Shown here: piece after piece, positions 42,344-51,311 of the stretch
Position numbering within the stretch: position 1 is the stretch's first letter
How the letters are laid out: the number at the start of each line of letters is the position of its first letter
Assembly (NCBI GenBank): GCA_049516155.1
Contig: JBEKTJ010000030.1
Location: 1-64,000, forward strand
Direction: 5' to 3'
Length of the DNA stretch: 64,000 nucleotides
DNA from: Bog-159 sp049516155
GTDB lineage: Bacteria; Acidobacteriota; Terriglobia; Bryobacterales; Bryobacteraceae
Translations under genes and position numbers: made by a program
Notes under the pieces: model-generated
What the model was told of the DNA's origin: nothing
What the model saw: the letters and a program-made list of their open reading frames with translations, nothing else
Database searches by the model: none

Positions 42344-42863
42344 TTGATACATGCTCTCATCTCCTTCCGGCCGCTTCGCCGATCGGACTTTCCTCTGCTG
42401 CAGCACTGGCTATCCGCCCCCCACGTGGACGCCTGGTGGCATGAGCCCCTCGATCTTGCGGGTGTCGAGGCCAAATACGGCCCACGCGTGGATGGCGCTG
42501 AGCCTACACACGTCTTCACGATCGAACTTGCGGGACGGCCGGTCGGGTGGATTCAGTGGTATCACTGGTCCGATTATCCCGCGCACGCACTGCAGCTAAG
42601 GGCAACCCGCTGCGGCCGGCATCGACCTGGGAATTGGGGAACTTGAGATGACGGGTTTGGGACTGGGGCCGATGATAATCCGCGAGTTTCTCGGTCGAAT
42701 CGTCTTTGCGGAGCTTTGCGTCAGCGGCGTAATTACCGATCCCGCGGAGGACAACCTCAGATCGCTACGCGCCTTCATGAAGGCGGGGTTCACCGTGACG
42801 GACACCGTTCAACTCGCGGGCGAAACCTGCAAACGGCGGGTTGTGCGCATGGATCGCCCATAG
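42344..42863 (+). pseudogene. Frameshifted GNAT acetyltransferase, AAC(6')-like
   Basis: The first frame from about 42344 encodes ISFRPLRRSDFPLLQHWLSAPHVDAWW...VFTIELAGRPVGWIQWYHWSDYPAHALQL and hits TGA at 42644-42646. The rest of the domain continues one base off: GQPAAAGIDLGIGELEMTGLGLGPMIIREFLGRIVF...DPAEDNLRSLRAFMKAGF, to TAG 42861-42863. The break is at about 42597-42601. Together they make a complete AacA4/AAC(6')-type acetyltransferase of about 170 residues. Both halves look undamaged otherwise, so this is a recent inactivation or a sequencing error in one base. Confidence 0.82.
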
Positions 42864-43151
42864 CTAGCCCTCGGCCCGGCCGTAGCGGTTCAAAAGATAC
42901 GAGCCGGTTTGCAGCACACCCGCGAAAGCGAACCATACCTGCCAGTGCGAAAACAAGCCCTGCCGGATTGCGAAGTCGCTGGCCCAGTGCGGATCCTCCG
43001 CCAGGCGCCAGATGCCGAGCGCCCCCGCCATTACGGCCGCTGGCGTGAGGAACGTGGCGAACGCCATCGCCACCCGCCGGTTCTTACGCCGCTTGCGGTC
43101 GACTTTCGAACCTTTTCCAAAGCGGATGCGGACCACCATCTTGCATACCAT
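42864..43151 (-). CDS. Small membrane protein, unknown function
   Basis: 95 residues (or 91 from the ATG at 43139). A very basic N-terminal stretch (RIRFGKGSKVDRKRRKNRR) is followed by two helices, VAMAFATFLTPAAVMAGALGI and HWQVWFAFAGVLQTGSYLLN. It abuts the GNAT pseudogene tail to tail and is divergent from the Gfo/Idh/MocA gene. No family recognised. Confidence 0.6.
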   Translation of the reverse strand: MVCKMVVRIRFGKGSKVDRKRRKNRRVAMAFATFLTPAAVMAGALGIWRLAEDPHWASDFAIRQGLFSHWQVWFAFAGVLQTGSYLLNRYGRAEG

Positions 43152-43199
43152 TCTATCGGCAATTGCGTTAAATTAGTCACTTCGGAAAAGAGGCAATCA

Positions 43200-44357
43200 A
43201 TGATGCATCGCTTGAAAGCAGCGGTTTTCGGCACCGGCTTCGTGGGCCGCGTGCACCTGGAAGGCATTCGCCGCCTGGGCTTCGTCCAGGTATACGCCAT
43301 CGGCGAGAGCCAGAAGGAGAAAGCCCGCCGCCTGGGTGAGGAGTTCCACGTCGAAAAGACCGCCAGCGATTACCATCAGATTCTGGACGATCCCGAGGTG
43401 GATGTGGTCCACGTGTGTACGCCGAACGCGCTGCACTTCCCAATGGTTACAGACGCGCTTAACGCCGGCAAACACGTCATCTGTGAGAAGCCACTTTCCA
43501 CTTCGGTGGAGAACGCGCGCAAGCTCGTCGCCCTGGCCCAGGAGAAAAATCTGCGCAACTGCACGTTTCACAACCTGCGCTTCTACCCCATGGTGCAGCA
43601 GATGCGCCGCATGCGCGAGGCAGGCGAGTTGGGCGAGATTTTGGTGCTGCAAGGCACTTACTCGCAGGATTGGCTGCTCTATGACACGGATTACAACTGG
43701 CGCATCGAGTCCCAGCGCAACGGCCCCTCCCGCTGTATGGCCGATATCGGTTCGCACTGGTGCGATATGGCCGAACACGTCACCGGCCAGCGCATCACGT
43801 CTGTGTGCGCGGATCTGCAAACGTTCCACAAGACCCGCAAACGGCCCAAGAAATCCATCGAAACCTTTGCCGGCAAGACCCTCAGCCCGGAAGACTACGA
43901 CGAGGTGCCCATCGACACCGAGGATTTCGGGGCGGTGCTGTTCCGGATGGGCGATCGCACTCGGGGCGCCTTCACCGCCAGCCAGGTCAACGCCGGCCGC
44001 AAGAACGGGTTGAGTATTGAAATCTACGGCAGCCAGGCGTCGGTCGCGTGGAATCAGGAGCGGCCCGACGAGTTGTGGATCGGCCACCGAAACACGCCCA
44101 ACCAGATCATCATCAAGGACCCCGCGCTGTTGCTGCCCGCGGCGCGTCCCTATGCCGACTTGCCGGGAGGCCACAGCGAGGGCTATGACGACACCTTCAA
44201 ACAGGTGTTCCGCCGTTTCTATCGGTCGGTGGAAGACGCAGCCGCCCCCATCGAGTATCCACAGTTCGTGGACGGCTTGCGCCAACTGCAGATCCTCGAT
44301 GCAGAGCTGTCAAGCGCCGCCGCGCGCTCCTGGATGGACGTGCCCGCGCTTACATAA
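43200..44357 (+). CDS. Gfo/Idh/MocA family oxidoreductase
   Basis: 385 residues from the ATG at 43200, preceded by AAAAGAGG; the longer frame to 42909 runs antisense through another gene. The Rossmann start is LKAAVFGTGFVGRVHLEGIRRLGFV, followed by DVVHVCTPNALHFPMVTDALNAGKHVICEKPLS, the family signature with the catalytic Lys in EKP. The C-terminal beta domain contains SRCMADIGSHWCDMAEHVTG and HSEGYDDTFKQVFRRFYRSVED. It should oxidise or reduce a sugar or inositol with NAD(P). A free-standing gene, so the substrate is unknown. Confidence 0.92.
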   Translation: MMHRLKAAVFGTGFVGRVHLEGIRRLGFVQVYAIGESQKEKARRLGEEFHVEKTASDYHQILDDPEVDVVHVCTPNALHFPMVTDALNAGKHVICEKPLSTSVENARKLVALAQEKNLRNCTFHNLRFYPMVQQMRRMREAGELGEILVLQGTYSQDWLLYDTDYNWRIESQRNGPSRCMADIGSHWCDMAEHVTGQRITSVCADLQTFHKTRKRPKKSIETFAGKTLSPEDYDEVPIDTEDFGAVLFRMGDRTRGAFTASQVNAGRKNGLSIEIYGSQASVAWNQERPDELWIGHRNTPNQIIIKDPALLLPAARPYADLPGGHSEGYDDTFKQVFRRFYRSVEDAAAPIEYPQFVDGLRQLQILDAELSSAAARSWMDVPALT

Positions 44358-44519
44358 CCCCAATACCGTTCCCAATTGTTCAGTTTTCGTGGGGCAGACC
44401 ATGCCGCTTCGCGTACGGAACAAACCGTAGTACTTTCGTTAGTACTCTCAAAACTGATAGTAGGTATTAAACTAATCGTAGCTTGTGACTCTGAAAGGGA
44501 GGCCATAAACTAGATATAT

Positions 44520-44741
44520 ATGACGAAATCATTCGAGAAGGGAAGGCAAGCTCTGATAGGAACAGCCGCGGGCTTCTGGCGTGACGAAAGCGGCCAGGAT
44601 CTGATCGAGTATACGTTGCTGTTGGCGTTCGTAGCCCTATCGTCCGCTGCCCTGTTCACCACGGCTGGCAGCAACGTCAGCAAGGTCTGGAGCACCACCA
44701 ATACCACCCTGGCGAGAGCCGCTGCTTCGGCGGCCAGCTAA
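44520..44741 (+). CDS. Flp/Fap-type pilin precursor
   Basis: 73 residues with a class III prepilin signal: a hydrophilic leader ending DESG, cleavage G25|Q26, then QDLIEYTLLLAFVALSSAALFTTAG, with Glu at +5 and the adjacent Tyr typical of Flp pilins. The remainder (SNVSKVWSTTNTTLARAAASAAS) is the short Flp tail. Secretion and assembly (tad) genes are not in the window, so it is an orphan here. The purine-rich GAAAGGGAGG lies about 16 bp before the ATG, a little far for a normal ribosome site. Confidence 0.88.
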   Translation: MTKSFEKGRQALIGTAAGFWRDESGQDLIEYTLLLAFVALSSAALFTTAGSNVSKVWSTTNTTLARAAASAAS

Positions 44742-44755
44742 GGCTCAGACGTCAA

Positions 44756-44778
44756 GTGGGGCGGACGCCCTCGTCCGC
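44756..44778. repeat. GTGGGGCGG-headed hairpin after the pilin gene
   Basis: GTGGGGCGG at 44756-44764 merges into GCGGACG-CCCT-CGTCCGC (44761-44778). It shares its head with the repeats at 8993 and 10136 and may end pilin transcription. The rest of the gap to 45038 shows no gene I can support. Confidence 0.6.
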
Positions 44779-45038
44779 CGGCCACCGCCTCGTCGCGTCG
44801 CACTATCACTGGTTTCTCGTGATTTCGTTATATACTCCGGAATCATGTTGAAATCCGCAGGCGGGCGGCTTGATCCAGATCCTTGCCGCGCGGCGCTCCC
44901 GAGCCCGGTCAACGTCCGACGGCGACGATTACTATGGGCCACGGTCAAGTGGCCTGCCGCACTACCCGGGAGTGCAGCTTAGCGGGATCCATATGAGCGC
45001 AAAAAGGCGCAAACCGCTGAATCGACGGCGTTGGCCCC

Positions 45039-46700
45039 CTAACCCTTCTTCAGATTCTCCACCAGATACTCCGCCGTACGCAGCGTAAACGCGAGAATCG
45101 AAATCGTGGTGGTCTTATCGGTGCAATTCGGAAACACGCTCGCATCGCACACATACAAATTAGGAACGTCGTGCGCCTGTCCGAAGCGATTAGTCACAAA
45201 CCGTTTCGGATCGTTCCCCATGCGCAGGGTTCCCGTCTCATGTAAACTGGTGCCCGGCGTATCCGGCTCCGCCGCTGCGCCCAAATATTCCGCGCCGCTG
45301 GCACGCAGCAGTTGCTCGCACGAATACTTTCCGTGCTCCCACATCAGCAATGTATTCTTGTCCCATTCAAAGTGCAGCCGCGCGGCGGGGATCCCGTAAG
45401 CGTCCTTCACCACCGGATCGATATCCATATAATTTGCCTCGCTGCGCTGCGTGGGCGCCTGAATATAAAAACTGACCGGCGTAGGATACCGTCGCTTGAT
45501 CTGGCGCTTGTACTCCCGGCCGAAACCTTCTATCTCATCGAAATACCACGGAAACTCGCCGCAGCCGCCGTCCGGGTAAACCGAGTAGCCGCGAATGAAC
45601 TTCTCCTGTCGTGGGTTTTCCAGGTTCTGCCAGCGCGGCATCCAGGCCACCGTGCTCGAAGAGACGTTATCCGGAAAACTCGGCTGCCCGAGCAATTGCG
45701 GAAAGTAGCCGCGCGCCGTGGTGCCGTAAAGATGGTCGCACAGGTTGCGCCCGGCTTGCCCACTGGAATTGGCGACTCCGTCCGGCCAGTGCCGCGACTT
45801 CGAATTCAAAACAATCCGCGCGGACTCCACGCACGAAGCCGCAAGAACCACATTCTTGCCATACACCTCGAACTCTTGCTTGGTATTCCGGTCGATGTAG
45901 GCGACTCCCTTCGCGCGGCCATTCTCATCCACCAGGATGTTCTTGCAGAGCGTATTGGTGCGCAGATCCAGATTGCCGCTCTTCTCCGCGGCGGGCAGAA
46001 AGAACCACGGCGTGGAGAAAAATGCGCCCACATCGCAGCCTTCCGTGCAATTTGCGCAGTAATGACAAGAAGGATGCCCAGCATGCGGCACCGTAAGCTG
46101 CGCGATACGGTCGGGCAAATACGGAATGCCCACTTTGTGCGATCCGCTCTCCAGAATGCGATCGATGCAGCGGAAGTTCATCGGCGGTAGATACTCCCCG
46201 TCCGGATTGCTCGGCCGATTCTGAACCGTGCTCGCAACCCCGATCATGCGCTCTACGCGGCTGTAATAAGGCGCGATCTCCGCGTAGGCAATGGGCCAAT
46301 CGACGTCATATCCGTCGCGGCTGGCGGCGCGAAAATCGATATCGCCGAAGCGCGCCGACGATCGCCCCCAGAAATTAGTCTTACCGCCCACGGCGAAGCA
46401 GCGCCGCCAAGTCCATTCGGTCCCCGGAGCCGTCGTGAAAACGATCTCATGTTCCCAAATGCCCTCGGTATACTCGTTGTCCATGTAGCCAATCCAGTTC
46501 TTACGCTTGGCCGGCTCGCCGAAGCCGCGGAACGGCATATCATAGGGTTTTCGATGGTTGCGGAAGTCTTTGCTCGGGTTCAGGCGGCGGCTGGCGTTAA
46601 GTGCGCAAACCTTCGCCCCCGCCTGGCACAGGGTGTGAATGGCCATCCCGCCGCCCGCGCCCGTCCCGATCACAATTACGTCGTAGATCCGATTTTGCAT
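45039..46700 (-). CDS. GMC-family FAD oxidoreductase (gluconate 2-dehydrogenase large-subunit-like)
   Basis: 553 residues. The FAD-binding start is VIVIGTGAGGGMAIHTLCQAGAKVCALNA and the C-terminal FAD/active-site part LRMGNDPKRFV...YVCDASVFPNCTDKTTTISILAFTLRTAEYL. CHYCANCTEGCDVGAFFST near the middle is a Cys-rich stretch that could hold an Fe-S cluster, as in membrane-bound gluconate or sorbitol dehydrogenases. There is no export signal of its own. It lies one base after the small-subunit gene, whose export signal may carry both across the membrane. Substrate unknown; an alcohol or sugar acid is likely. Confidence 0.9.
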   Translation of the reverse strand: MQNRIYDVIVIGTGAGGGMAIHTLCQAGAKVCALNASRRLNPSKDFRNHRKPYDMPFRGFGEPAKRKNWIGYMDNEYTEGIWEHEIVFTTAPGTEWTWRRCFAVGGKTNFWGRSSARFGDIDFRAASRDGYDVDWPIAYAEIAPYYSRVERMIGVASTVQNRPSNPDGEYLPPMNFRCIDRILESGSHKVGIPYLPDRIAQLTVPHAGHPSCHYCANCTEGCDVGAFFSTPWFFLPAAEKSGNLDLRTNTLCKNILVDENGRAKGVAYIDRNTKQEFEVYGKNVVLAASCVESARIVLNSKSRHWPDGVANSSGQAGRNLCDHLYGTTARGYFPQLLGQPSFPDNVSSSTVAWMPRWQNLENPRQEKFIRGYSVYPDGGCGEFPWYFDEIEGFGREYKRQIKRRYPTPVSFYIQAPTQRSEANYMDIDPVVKDAYGIPAARLHFEWDKNTLLMWEHGKYSCEQLLRASGAEYLGAAAEPDTPGTSLHETGTLRMGNDPKRFVTNRFGQAHDVPNLYVCDASVFPNCTDKTTTISILAFTLRTAEYLVENLKKG

Positions 46701-46701
46701 T

Positions 46702-47322
46702 TTAAACTCTTGGCGGCGGAAGGCGCCGGTGTTCCGGATCGCCGGCGTGCGGACAAGAGGGCGACTCGGTATAGAACTGTAATCCTGGATAGTCCAGTGC
46801 AGTGAGTCCGGCGCGGCTGGTGTAGTAACCCATCACCGTGTAGCGCCGAATCAGGCGGAAGAACGCTTGCCCCTCGCTATCGCCTTGCGCCGCGCCGTCC
46901 CGATACGCGACCGTCTTCAGAATTTCGGTCTGCTGCTTATTTGAAAGCACCGCAAAGCTTGCGCCATCGTCCTTCTTGGCGGTCGCATCCAGCCATTTCA
47001 GGCCGTCGCGCATCGGTTGGCGGATCTCCTCCTCGCCATGCGCCGCCAGGAAGTCGATGAATTCACTAACGCCTGCCTCTTGGGCGCCGGGGCTCTCGTC
47101 CGGGGGAATGATCAGGCCGGTCAAAATATCGATCGTGCGATATTCAAACGCCGAAAAATACGACGGCTGGTAGTTCGGCGCGCGCGGCGGCGGGGCGACA
47201 TTCCCAGTATGCTCATGCTGTTGACCAAACACCCAGCGGCTGAAGCCCGGGAACTGGCTGGCAGCGGCCGCCTTCGCCAGCATCCGCAATACCGCGCGCC
47301 GATCCGATCCTTGATTCGCCAT
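46702..47322 (-). CDS. Gluconate 2-dehydrogenase subunit 3-like protein
   Basis: 206 residues, partner of the GMC dehydrogenase encoded directly after it. The N-terminus SDRRAVLRMLAKAAAASQFPGFSRWVFG has a twin-arginine-like start, suggesting Tat export of the complex. FSAFEYRTIDILTGLIIPPDESPGAQEAGVSEFIDFLAAHG is the signature of the subunit-3 family, with RYTVMGYYTSRAGLTALDYPG near the end. The C-terminus holds two Cys-His pairs (SCPHAGDPEH). Confidence 0.9.
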   Translation of the reverse strand: MANQGSDRRAVLRMLAKAAAASQFPGFSRWVFGQQHEHTGNVAPPPRAPNYQPSYFSAFEYRTIDILTGLIIPPDESPGAQEAGVSEFIDFLAAHGEEEIRQPMRDGLKWLDATAKKDDGASFAVLSNKQQTEILKTVAYRDGAAQGDSEGQAFFRLIRRYTVMGYYTSRAGLTALDYPGLQFYTESPSCPHAGDPEHRRLPPPRV

Positions 47323-47339
47323 TTAGATCATTTTCGAGT

Positions 47340-47558
47340 TTATACCAAAGCGGGCGGCAATTGAGCGTTGATCGGCATAGAGGCTGCGGTCACCGCCGTC
47401 GCCTCCCACGCTTCAGCTTGAATTGCCCCTGCCGTTCTAGCATAGGCCATCGCCCGCTTCCAGTTCATTTTGGCCGACTCCACGGCGATTACGGTCAGGT
47501 TACAAGCCATCAGCCAAAAGTCGAACCGTTCCAACGGCGCAATCGAAAGTCTGAACAA
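47340..47558 (-). CDS. Short hypothetical ORF beside the phage module
   Basis: Up to 72 residues, or 56 from the internal ATG at 47510 (MACNLTVIAVESAKMNWKRAMAYARTAGAIQAEAWEATAVTAA). It is Ala-rich and helical and no family is recognised. It ends 17 bp from the small-subunit gene. The opposite frames here are less open. It may be a small real gene or part of a decayed one; a second minus-strand frame overlaps it at 47500-47724. Confidence 0.35.
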   Translation of the reverse strand: MFRLSIAPLERFDFWLMACNLTVIAVESAKMNWKRAMAYARTAGAIQAEAWEATAVTAASMPINAQLPPALV

Positions 47559-47833
47559 CTAAGCAACAGTCACTATGAAACAGTCCTACGGTTTCCGAAC
47601 CCTCCAAGTCACCGCACCAACGCTTTATCATTAACTTGGCAAGCTGCCTGAACCTTACCGACAGATTCTTCCGACGAATTTTTTTTTCGTACGCCGTTGC
47701 GGCCGCGGACCATTTGTCGTTCACACACCGAGAAATATAATCTTTGCGTTCAGAATCTGCTACTTAAACCGCAGTCGCGAAACGACGGCGAGACACAGGA
47801 TGGTAGCCTCAAATCGGGAATAAAAGTTTGAAG
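47559..47833. other. Gap at the left boundary of the phage module
   Basis: AT-richer than the flanks, with a T8 run at 47681-47690 and AAATATAATCTTTG near 47730 that resembles a -10 box for the phage operon. No integrase, tRNA or attachment site was recognised. Confidence 0.4.
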
Positions 47834-48043
47834 ATGACAGGACAGCGGCAGCACAGAGTGCAGATCGTCAATAAAGCGATTGCGGCCATCGAGGCAAAGC
47901 TGAAAAGAGCTGATAAACAGGCAATGCCGGCGGACCTCGTACGATTATTGCCGATCGAAAAGGAACTGGATGCAGACAAGCCGTGCGAAGTCAGGATGCG
48001 ATGGGTAAAACCGGCGATGTCGAATTCCTTGACAAGAACATAA
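47834..48043 (+). CDS. Small helical phage protein, possible small terminase-like
   Basis: 69 residues from the ATG at 47834. Basic and helical (QIVNKAIAAIEAKLKRADKQAMPADLVRLLPIEKELDAD). It overlaps the terminase gene by 61 bp. Its position before terL is where a small terminase or DNA-binding protein normally lies, but it is too short and has no clear HTH. The family is not recognised. Confidence 0.55.
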   Translation: MTGQRQHRVQIVNKAIAAIEAKLKRADKQAMPADLVRLLPIEKELDADKPCEVRMRWVKPAMSNSLTRT

Positions 48044-49305
48044 TCTATGAGGAACTGCCATCACAAGCCGCCTTTCACCGCTGTGCATCGCGATTCAAGG
48101 GGTTCTCCGGGCCTATCGGCTCCGGCAAAAGCCAGGCGCTCTGCTTTGAGGCAATCCGACTCTCTTACAAGAATAAAGGCCGCCTGGGTCTGATCGGGGC
48201 TCCCACGTATCCGATGTTACGCGACGCCACGCAGGCGGCGTTGTTTGAGCTTCTGGATGGTTGGGACCTTCCGTACATATACAACAAGGCGGAAAATATG
48301 CTGACCATGAAGGAAACGGCGTCGCGCATCATATTCCGTCCCGTGGACGACTTTGAACGGCTGCGCGGCACTAACCTGGCATGGTTCGGGCTGGATGAAC
48401 TGACCTACTCGCCGGAAGGCGCGTGGTTACGGTTGGAAGGACGGCTACGCGACACACAAGCCAATAGGCTCTGCGGTTTTGCAGCGTGGACTCCAAAAGG
48501 CTATGATTGGGTCTATCAGAAATTCATCGCGGATCCGGTTGCGGGATACACCGCTATTGTCGCGACGCCCAACGAAAACAAGTACTTACTCGAACAGGTT
48601 CCAGACTTCTACGAACGCCTAAAGCAGAGCTACGACGACACCTTTTATCAACAAGAAGCGCTAGGGCGGTACATCAGCATGCAGGGCGGACTTGTATACA
48701 CCTCCTTCAATCGGGGCGAAAATGTCAAGAGCCTACACGTGAATCCGACCTACCCGCTCTTATGGGCGCTCGATTTCAACGTGGACCCGATGTCATCCAT
48801 CGTGACGCAGATCGAGGGCCGGACAGTGTTCGTGTTGGACGAGTTGGCTCTGCGGCATGCCAGCACCCATGAAGCTTGCGAAGAATTTGAAAGTAGATTC
48901 CCCAATCACGGAAGCGGTGTTGTAGTGTATGGCGACGCATCGGGGAACAGCCAGCACAGTACCGGCGCTTCCGATTACCAGATCGTACGAGAGTACTTCC
49001 GAATGAACTACGGCGCAAGGTTGACGTATAAGGTACCGAAAGCCAACCCAAGCGTAAGAGAACGGATCACGCTGACCAACGCTAAGCTACGCACCGCGAG
49101 CGGCGAGACCAGCTTATGGGTGGACCCTAAGTGCAAGGAGTTGATTAAAGACTTCGAGCAAGTGTCATACAAGGCGGATAGCAATGCAATCGACAAGGAG
49201 AAGGACCGCCGCCGAACACATCTTTCGGACGCGCTGGGCTACTTGCTGTGGCAGGAGTGCAGACCGCAACCAGCACTTGGCGAACATCGGGAACGGCTGA
49301 TTTGA
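47983..49305 (+). CDS. terL: Phage terminase large subunit
   Basis: DNA-packaging motor, 440 residues (434 from the ATG at 48001). The ATPase domain has Walker A SGPIGSGKSQAL (43-53) and Walker B LAWFGLDELTYS, with the coupling motif GFAAWTPKG. The C-terminal RNase H-like nuclease has its acidic residues in LLWALDFNVDPMSS, VVVYGDASGN and HLSDALGYLLW. Both domains look intact. Confidence 0.92.
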   Translation: MRSQDAMGKTGDVEFLDKNIIYEELPSQAAFHRCASRFKGFSGPIGSGKSQALCFEAIRLSYKNKGRLGLIGAPTYPMLRDATQAALFELLDGWDLPYIYNKAENMLTMKETASRIIFRPVDDFERLRGTNLAWFGLDELTYSPEGAWLRLEGRLRDTQANRLCGFAAWTPKGYDWVYQKFIADPVAGYTAIVATPNENKYLLEQVPDFYERLKQSYDDTFYQQEALGRYISMQGGLVYTSFNRGENVKSLHVNPTYPLLWALDFNVDPMSSIVTQIEGRTVFVLDELALRHASTHEACEEFESRFPNHGSGVVVYGDASGNSQHSTGASDYQIVREYFRMNYGARLTYKVPKANPSVRERITLTNAKLRTASGETSLWVDPKCKELIKDFEQVSYKADSNAIDKEKDRRRTHLSDALGYLLWQECRPQPALGEHRERLI

Positions 49306-49312
49306 GGAACAG

Positions 49313-50683
49313 ATGGTGAATATCGACCGAGAGCATCCCGAGTATGCCGCCAAGAAGGCGATGTGGAAAAAGTACAGGGATCTTTACGCCGGGGGCGAAC
49401 AAATGCGGGAGAACGCCTTCGAGTACCTGGTGCGCCGGCACAAGGAACCCAGCGACATTTATGCAGAGCGGCTGTGCCGGGTCTTCTATGAAAACTATAT
49501 CGGTTCGATTATCGACTGGTACGCCGCAACGCTGATGAGGCGCGAGGCGGCATTGATTTTCGACGGCAGCGACGACGCGGCTAAGGGTTTCTACAACCTT
49601 TTCGCCGAGGATTGCGATCTGAAAGGTACTTCGATGGCCGAGTTCTTCCGCCAACGGATCGTGCAAACCTTAGTACAGGGACGGAGTTATATCGTCGTCG
49701 ACTTTCCACGCTCGCCCGTGTCGGTCAGTAACCGCGCGGAGGAGGATGCGGTGGGTCGATCGCGCGCGTACCTGGTGGACTACTCGCCCGAGGAACTGAT
49801 TAACTGGAACTACGACGACCGCGGCGGCCTGGATTGGGCGGTGATCCGGACGTCCTCACTGCGCAAGTCCAAAGTCACCGAGAGTGAGTGGATCCGGGAG
49901 ACCCGCTGGATCTACTACGACCGCCAGAATTACCAAGTCTATCAACAACAGAAAAACAAGGAAATACGTTTGGTGGACGAAGGCCTGCACGGGTTGGCGG
50001 GCCAGAACCGGGTGCCGATTTTCACCTTGCGCGTGACCGAAGGTCTTTGGTTGATGAATAAGGCCGCCCTACTGCAACTGGAGCACTTTAACAAGTCAAA
50101 CGCGCTGGCGTGGGCGCTGACGATGGGTTTGTTCGCGTCTCCGGTGATCTACTCGGATCGTGAATGGAACCAGATCGTGGGCGACTCCTACTTTATCCAA
50201 CTCGCTCCCGGCGACCGATTTGGGTGGACCGAACCGGAGGGCAAAGTTTATCAAATCGCCGCCGACAATCTGGTCCAGCTCAAAGACGAAATCTACCGGG
50301 TAAGTTATCTAATCACGCATGCCGCCGGGTCGGATTCATCGGGCCAGCAGCAATCGGGCGCCAGCAAGCAAAGGGACTTCAGCATCACGCAGGAAGTGCT
50401 GCGGGCATACGGAGACGCAGTCAAAGAGACCATGAAGCAAGTCTTGCGTGCCATCGCGGCAACGCGCCAGGACAATATTTCGATCGATGTTTCAGGTCTG
50501 GACGAATTCGATATCGCCGATTTCAGCAGCGAACTCGACGACGCGCGGAAGCTGCTTACCTTGGGGATTCAATCCGACACTCTGAAGAAACAGGTATTCA
50601 AGAAACTTGCGTTCAAGTTTCTTTCGGACGTACGGCAGGAGATCAAGACTCAGATTGCGCAGGAGATAGAGGCACAGAGCTAA
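49313..50683 (+). CDS. Phage portal protein (DUF4055-like)
   Basis: 456 residues. It sits directly after terL, the normal portal position. Features are the N-terminal EYAAKKAMWKKYRDLYAGGEQMRENAFEYLVRR, ENYIGSIIDWYAATLMRREAALIF, QGRSYIVVDFPR, then VPIFTLRVTEGLWLMNKAALLQLEHFNKSNALAWALTMGLFASPVIY, and a long C-terminal helix region (SDTLKKQVFKKLAFKFLSDVRQEIKTQIAQEIEAQS). This matches the DUF4055-type portals of P22-coat phages and forms the dodecameric DNA gate of the capsid. Confidence 0.82.
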   Translation: MVNIDREHPEYAAKKAMWKKYRDLYAGGEQMRENAFEYLVRRHKEPSDIYAERLCRVFYENYIGSIIDWYAATLMRREAALIFDGSDDAAKGFYNLFAEDCDLKGTSMAEFFRQRIVQTLVQGRSYIVVDFPRSPVSVSNRAEEDAVGRSRAYLVDYSPEELINWNYDDRGGLDWAVIRTSSLRKSKVTESEWIRETRWIYYDRQNYQVYQQQKNKEIRLVDEGLHGLAGQNRVPIFTLRVTEGLWLMNKAALLQLEHFNKSNALAWALTMGLFASPVIYSDREWNQIVGDSYFIQLAPGDRFGWTEPEGKVYQIAADNLVQLKDEIYRVSYLITHAAGSDSSGQQQSGASKQRDFSITQEVLRAYGDAVKETMKQVLRAIAATRQDNISIDVSGLDEFDIADFSSELDDARKLLTLGIQSDTLKKQVFKKLAFKFLSDVRQEIKTQIAQEIEAQS

Positions 50684-50692
50684 AGAGGGGTT

Positions 50693-51244
50693 ATGGAAGA
50701 GACAGACGTACAAGCGATTGTGAAGCAGGCAATTCAAGAATTCTTCCAGGAGCAGCAGGCCAAGAGCGAACCGGCCTATAAGACAGAACTGGTGGAAGAA
50801 CGCCGGCGCCGCGAGCAACTGGAGCGGCGGCTGAACGAAGTGGAAGAAGAGAGCAAGCGGAGCCGGCAGGCCGCGGAGCAGGCGGAGAGAGGCGCGTCCA
50901 TCCGCGCCGAGTTGCAGCGGCTGGGGGTAGCGAAAGTCGACTTGGCGTATCGTGCGGTGCACGAGGGCGTATTCCGCACGGATGACGGCCGGCTGCTGGC
51001 GCACAGCGACGACGGCGAAGTGCCCCTGAAAGAGTACCTGAGCAATTTCGTCAGCGAGAACCCGGAATTTCTGCCGGCCAGGATACCGGGTGGATCGGGA
51101 ATCACGGGCGCGCACAAGGCGCCGCGGGAAAACACTGAAAGCGTGGACATCGAAAACATCCGGCCGGGGATGAGTTCCGAACAGACGGAAAGAGTGCGGA
51201 AGGAAATTCTGCGCGTTGCTTCGCAAAATCTGCGCGGCATATAG
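50693..51244 (+). CDS. Putative scaffolding protein
   Basis: 183 residues. A long charged coiled coil occupies about residues 10-75 (IKQAIQEFF..., ERRRREQLERRLNEVEEESKRSRQAAEQAERG), followed by AELQRLGVAKVDLAYRAVHEGVFRTDDGRLL and a flexible tail. Its position between portal and coat and the coiled coil are typical of capsid scaffolds. No protease domain is seen. Confidence 0.75.
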   Translation: MEETDVQAIVKQAIQEFFQEQQAKSEPAYKTELVEERRRREQLERRLNEVEEESKRSRQAAEQAERGASIRAELQRLGVAKVDLAYRAVHEGVFRTDDGRLLAHSDDGEVPLKEYLSNFVSENPEFLPARIPGGSGITGAHKAPRENTESVDIENIRPGMSSEQTERVRKEILRVASQNLRGI

Positions 51245-51250
51245 GCACGA

Positions 51251-51266
51251 CAGGCAGGAATGCCTG
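51251..51266 (+). terminator. Hairpin upstream of the coat gene
   Basis: CAGGCA-GGAA-TGCCTG, a perfect 6-bp stem in the 67-bp gap before the coat gene. It has no T-run, so it is more likely an RNA-processing or stabilising stem than a terminator. Confidence 0.4.
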
Positions 51267-51311
51267 AATTCAAAGGACGGGCACAAGAGCCTAGTCAACT
51301 TAGGAGAATGA

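Noticed and set aside
44870..45088. 72-codon plus-strand frame after the pilin gene
   Set aside because: Arg/Ser/Pro-rich random composition and overlap with the end of the GMC gene.
47500..47724. 74-codon minus-strand frame
   Set aside because: Overlaps another weak frame, has no ribosome site and no family resemblance; left as gap.
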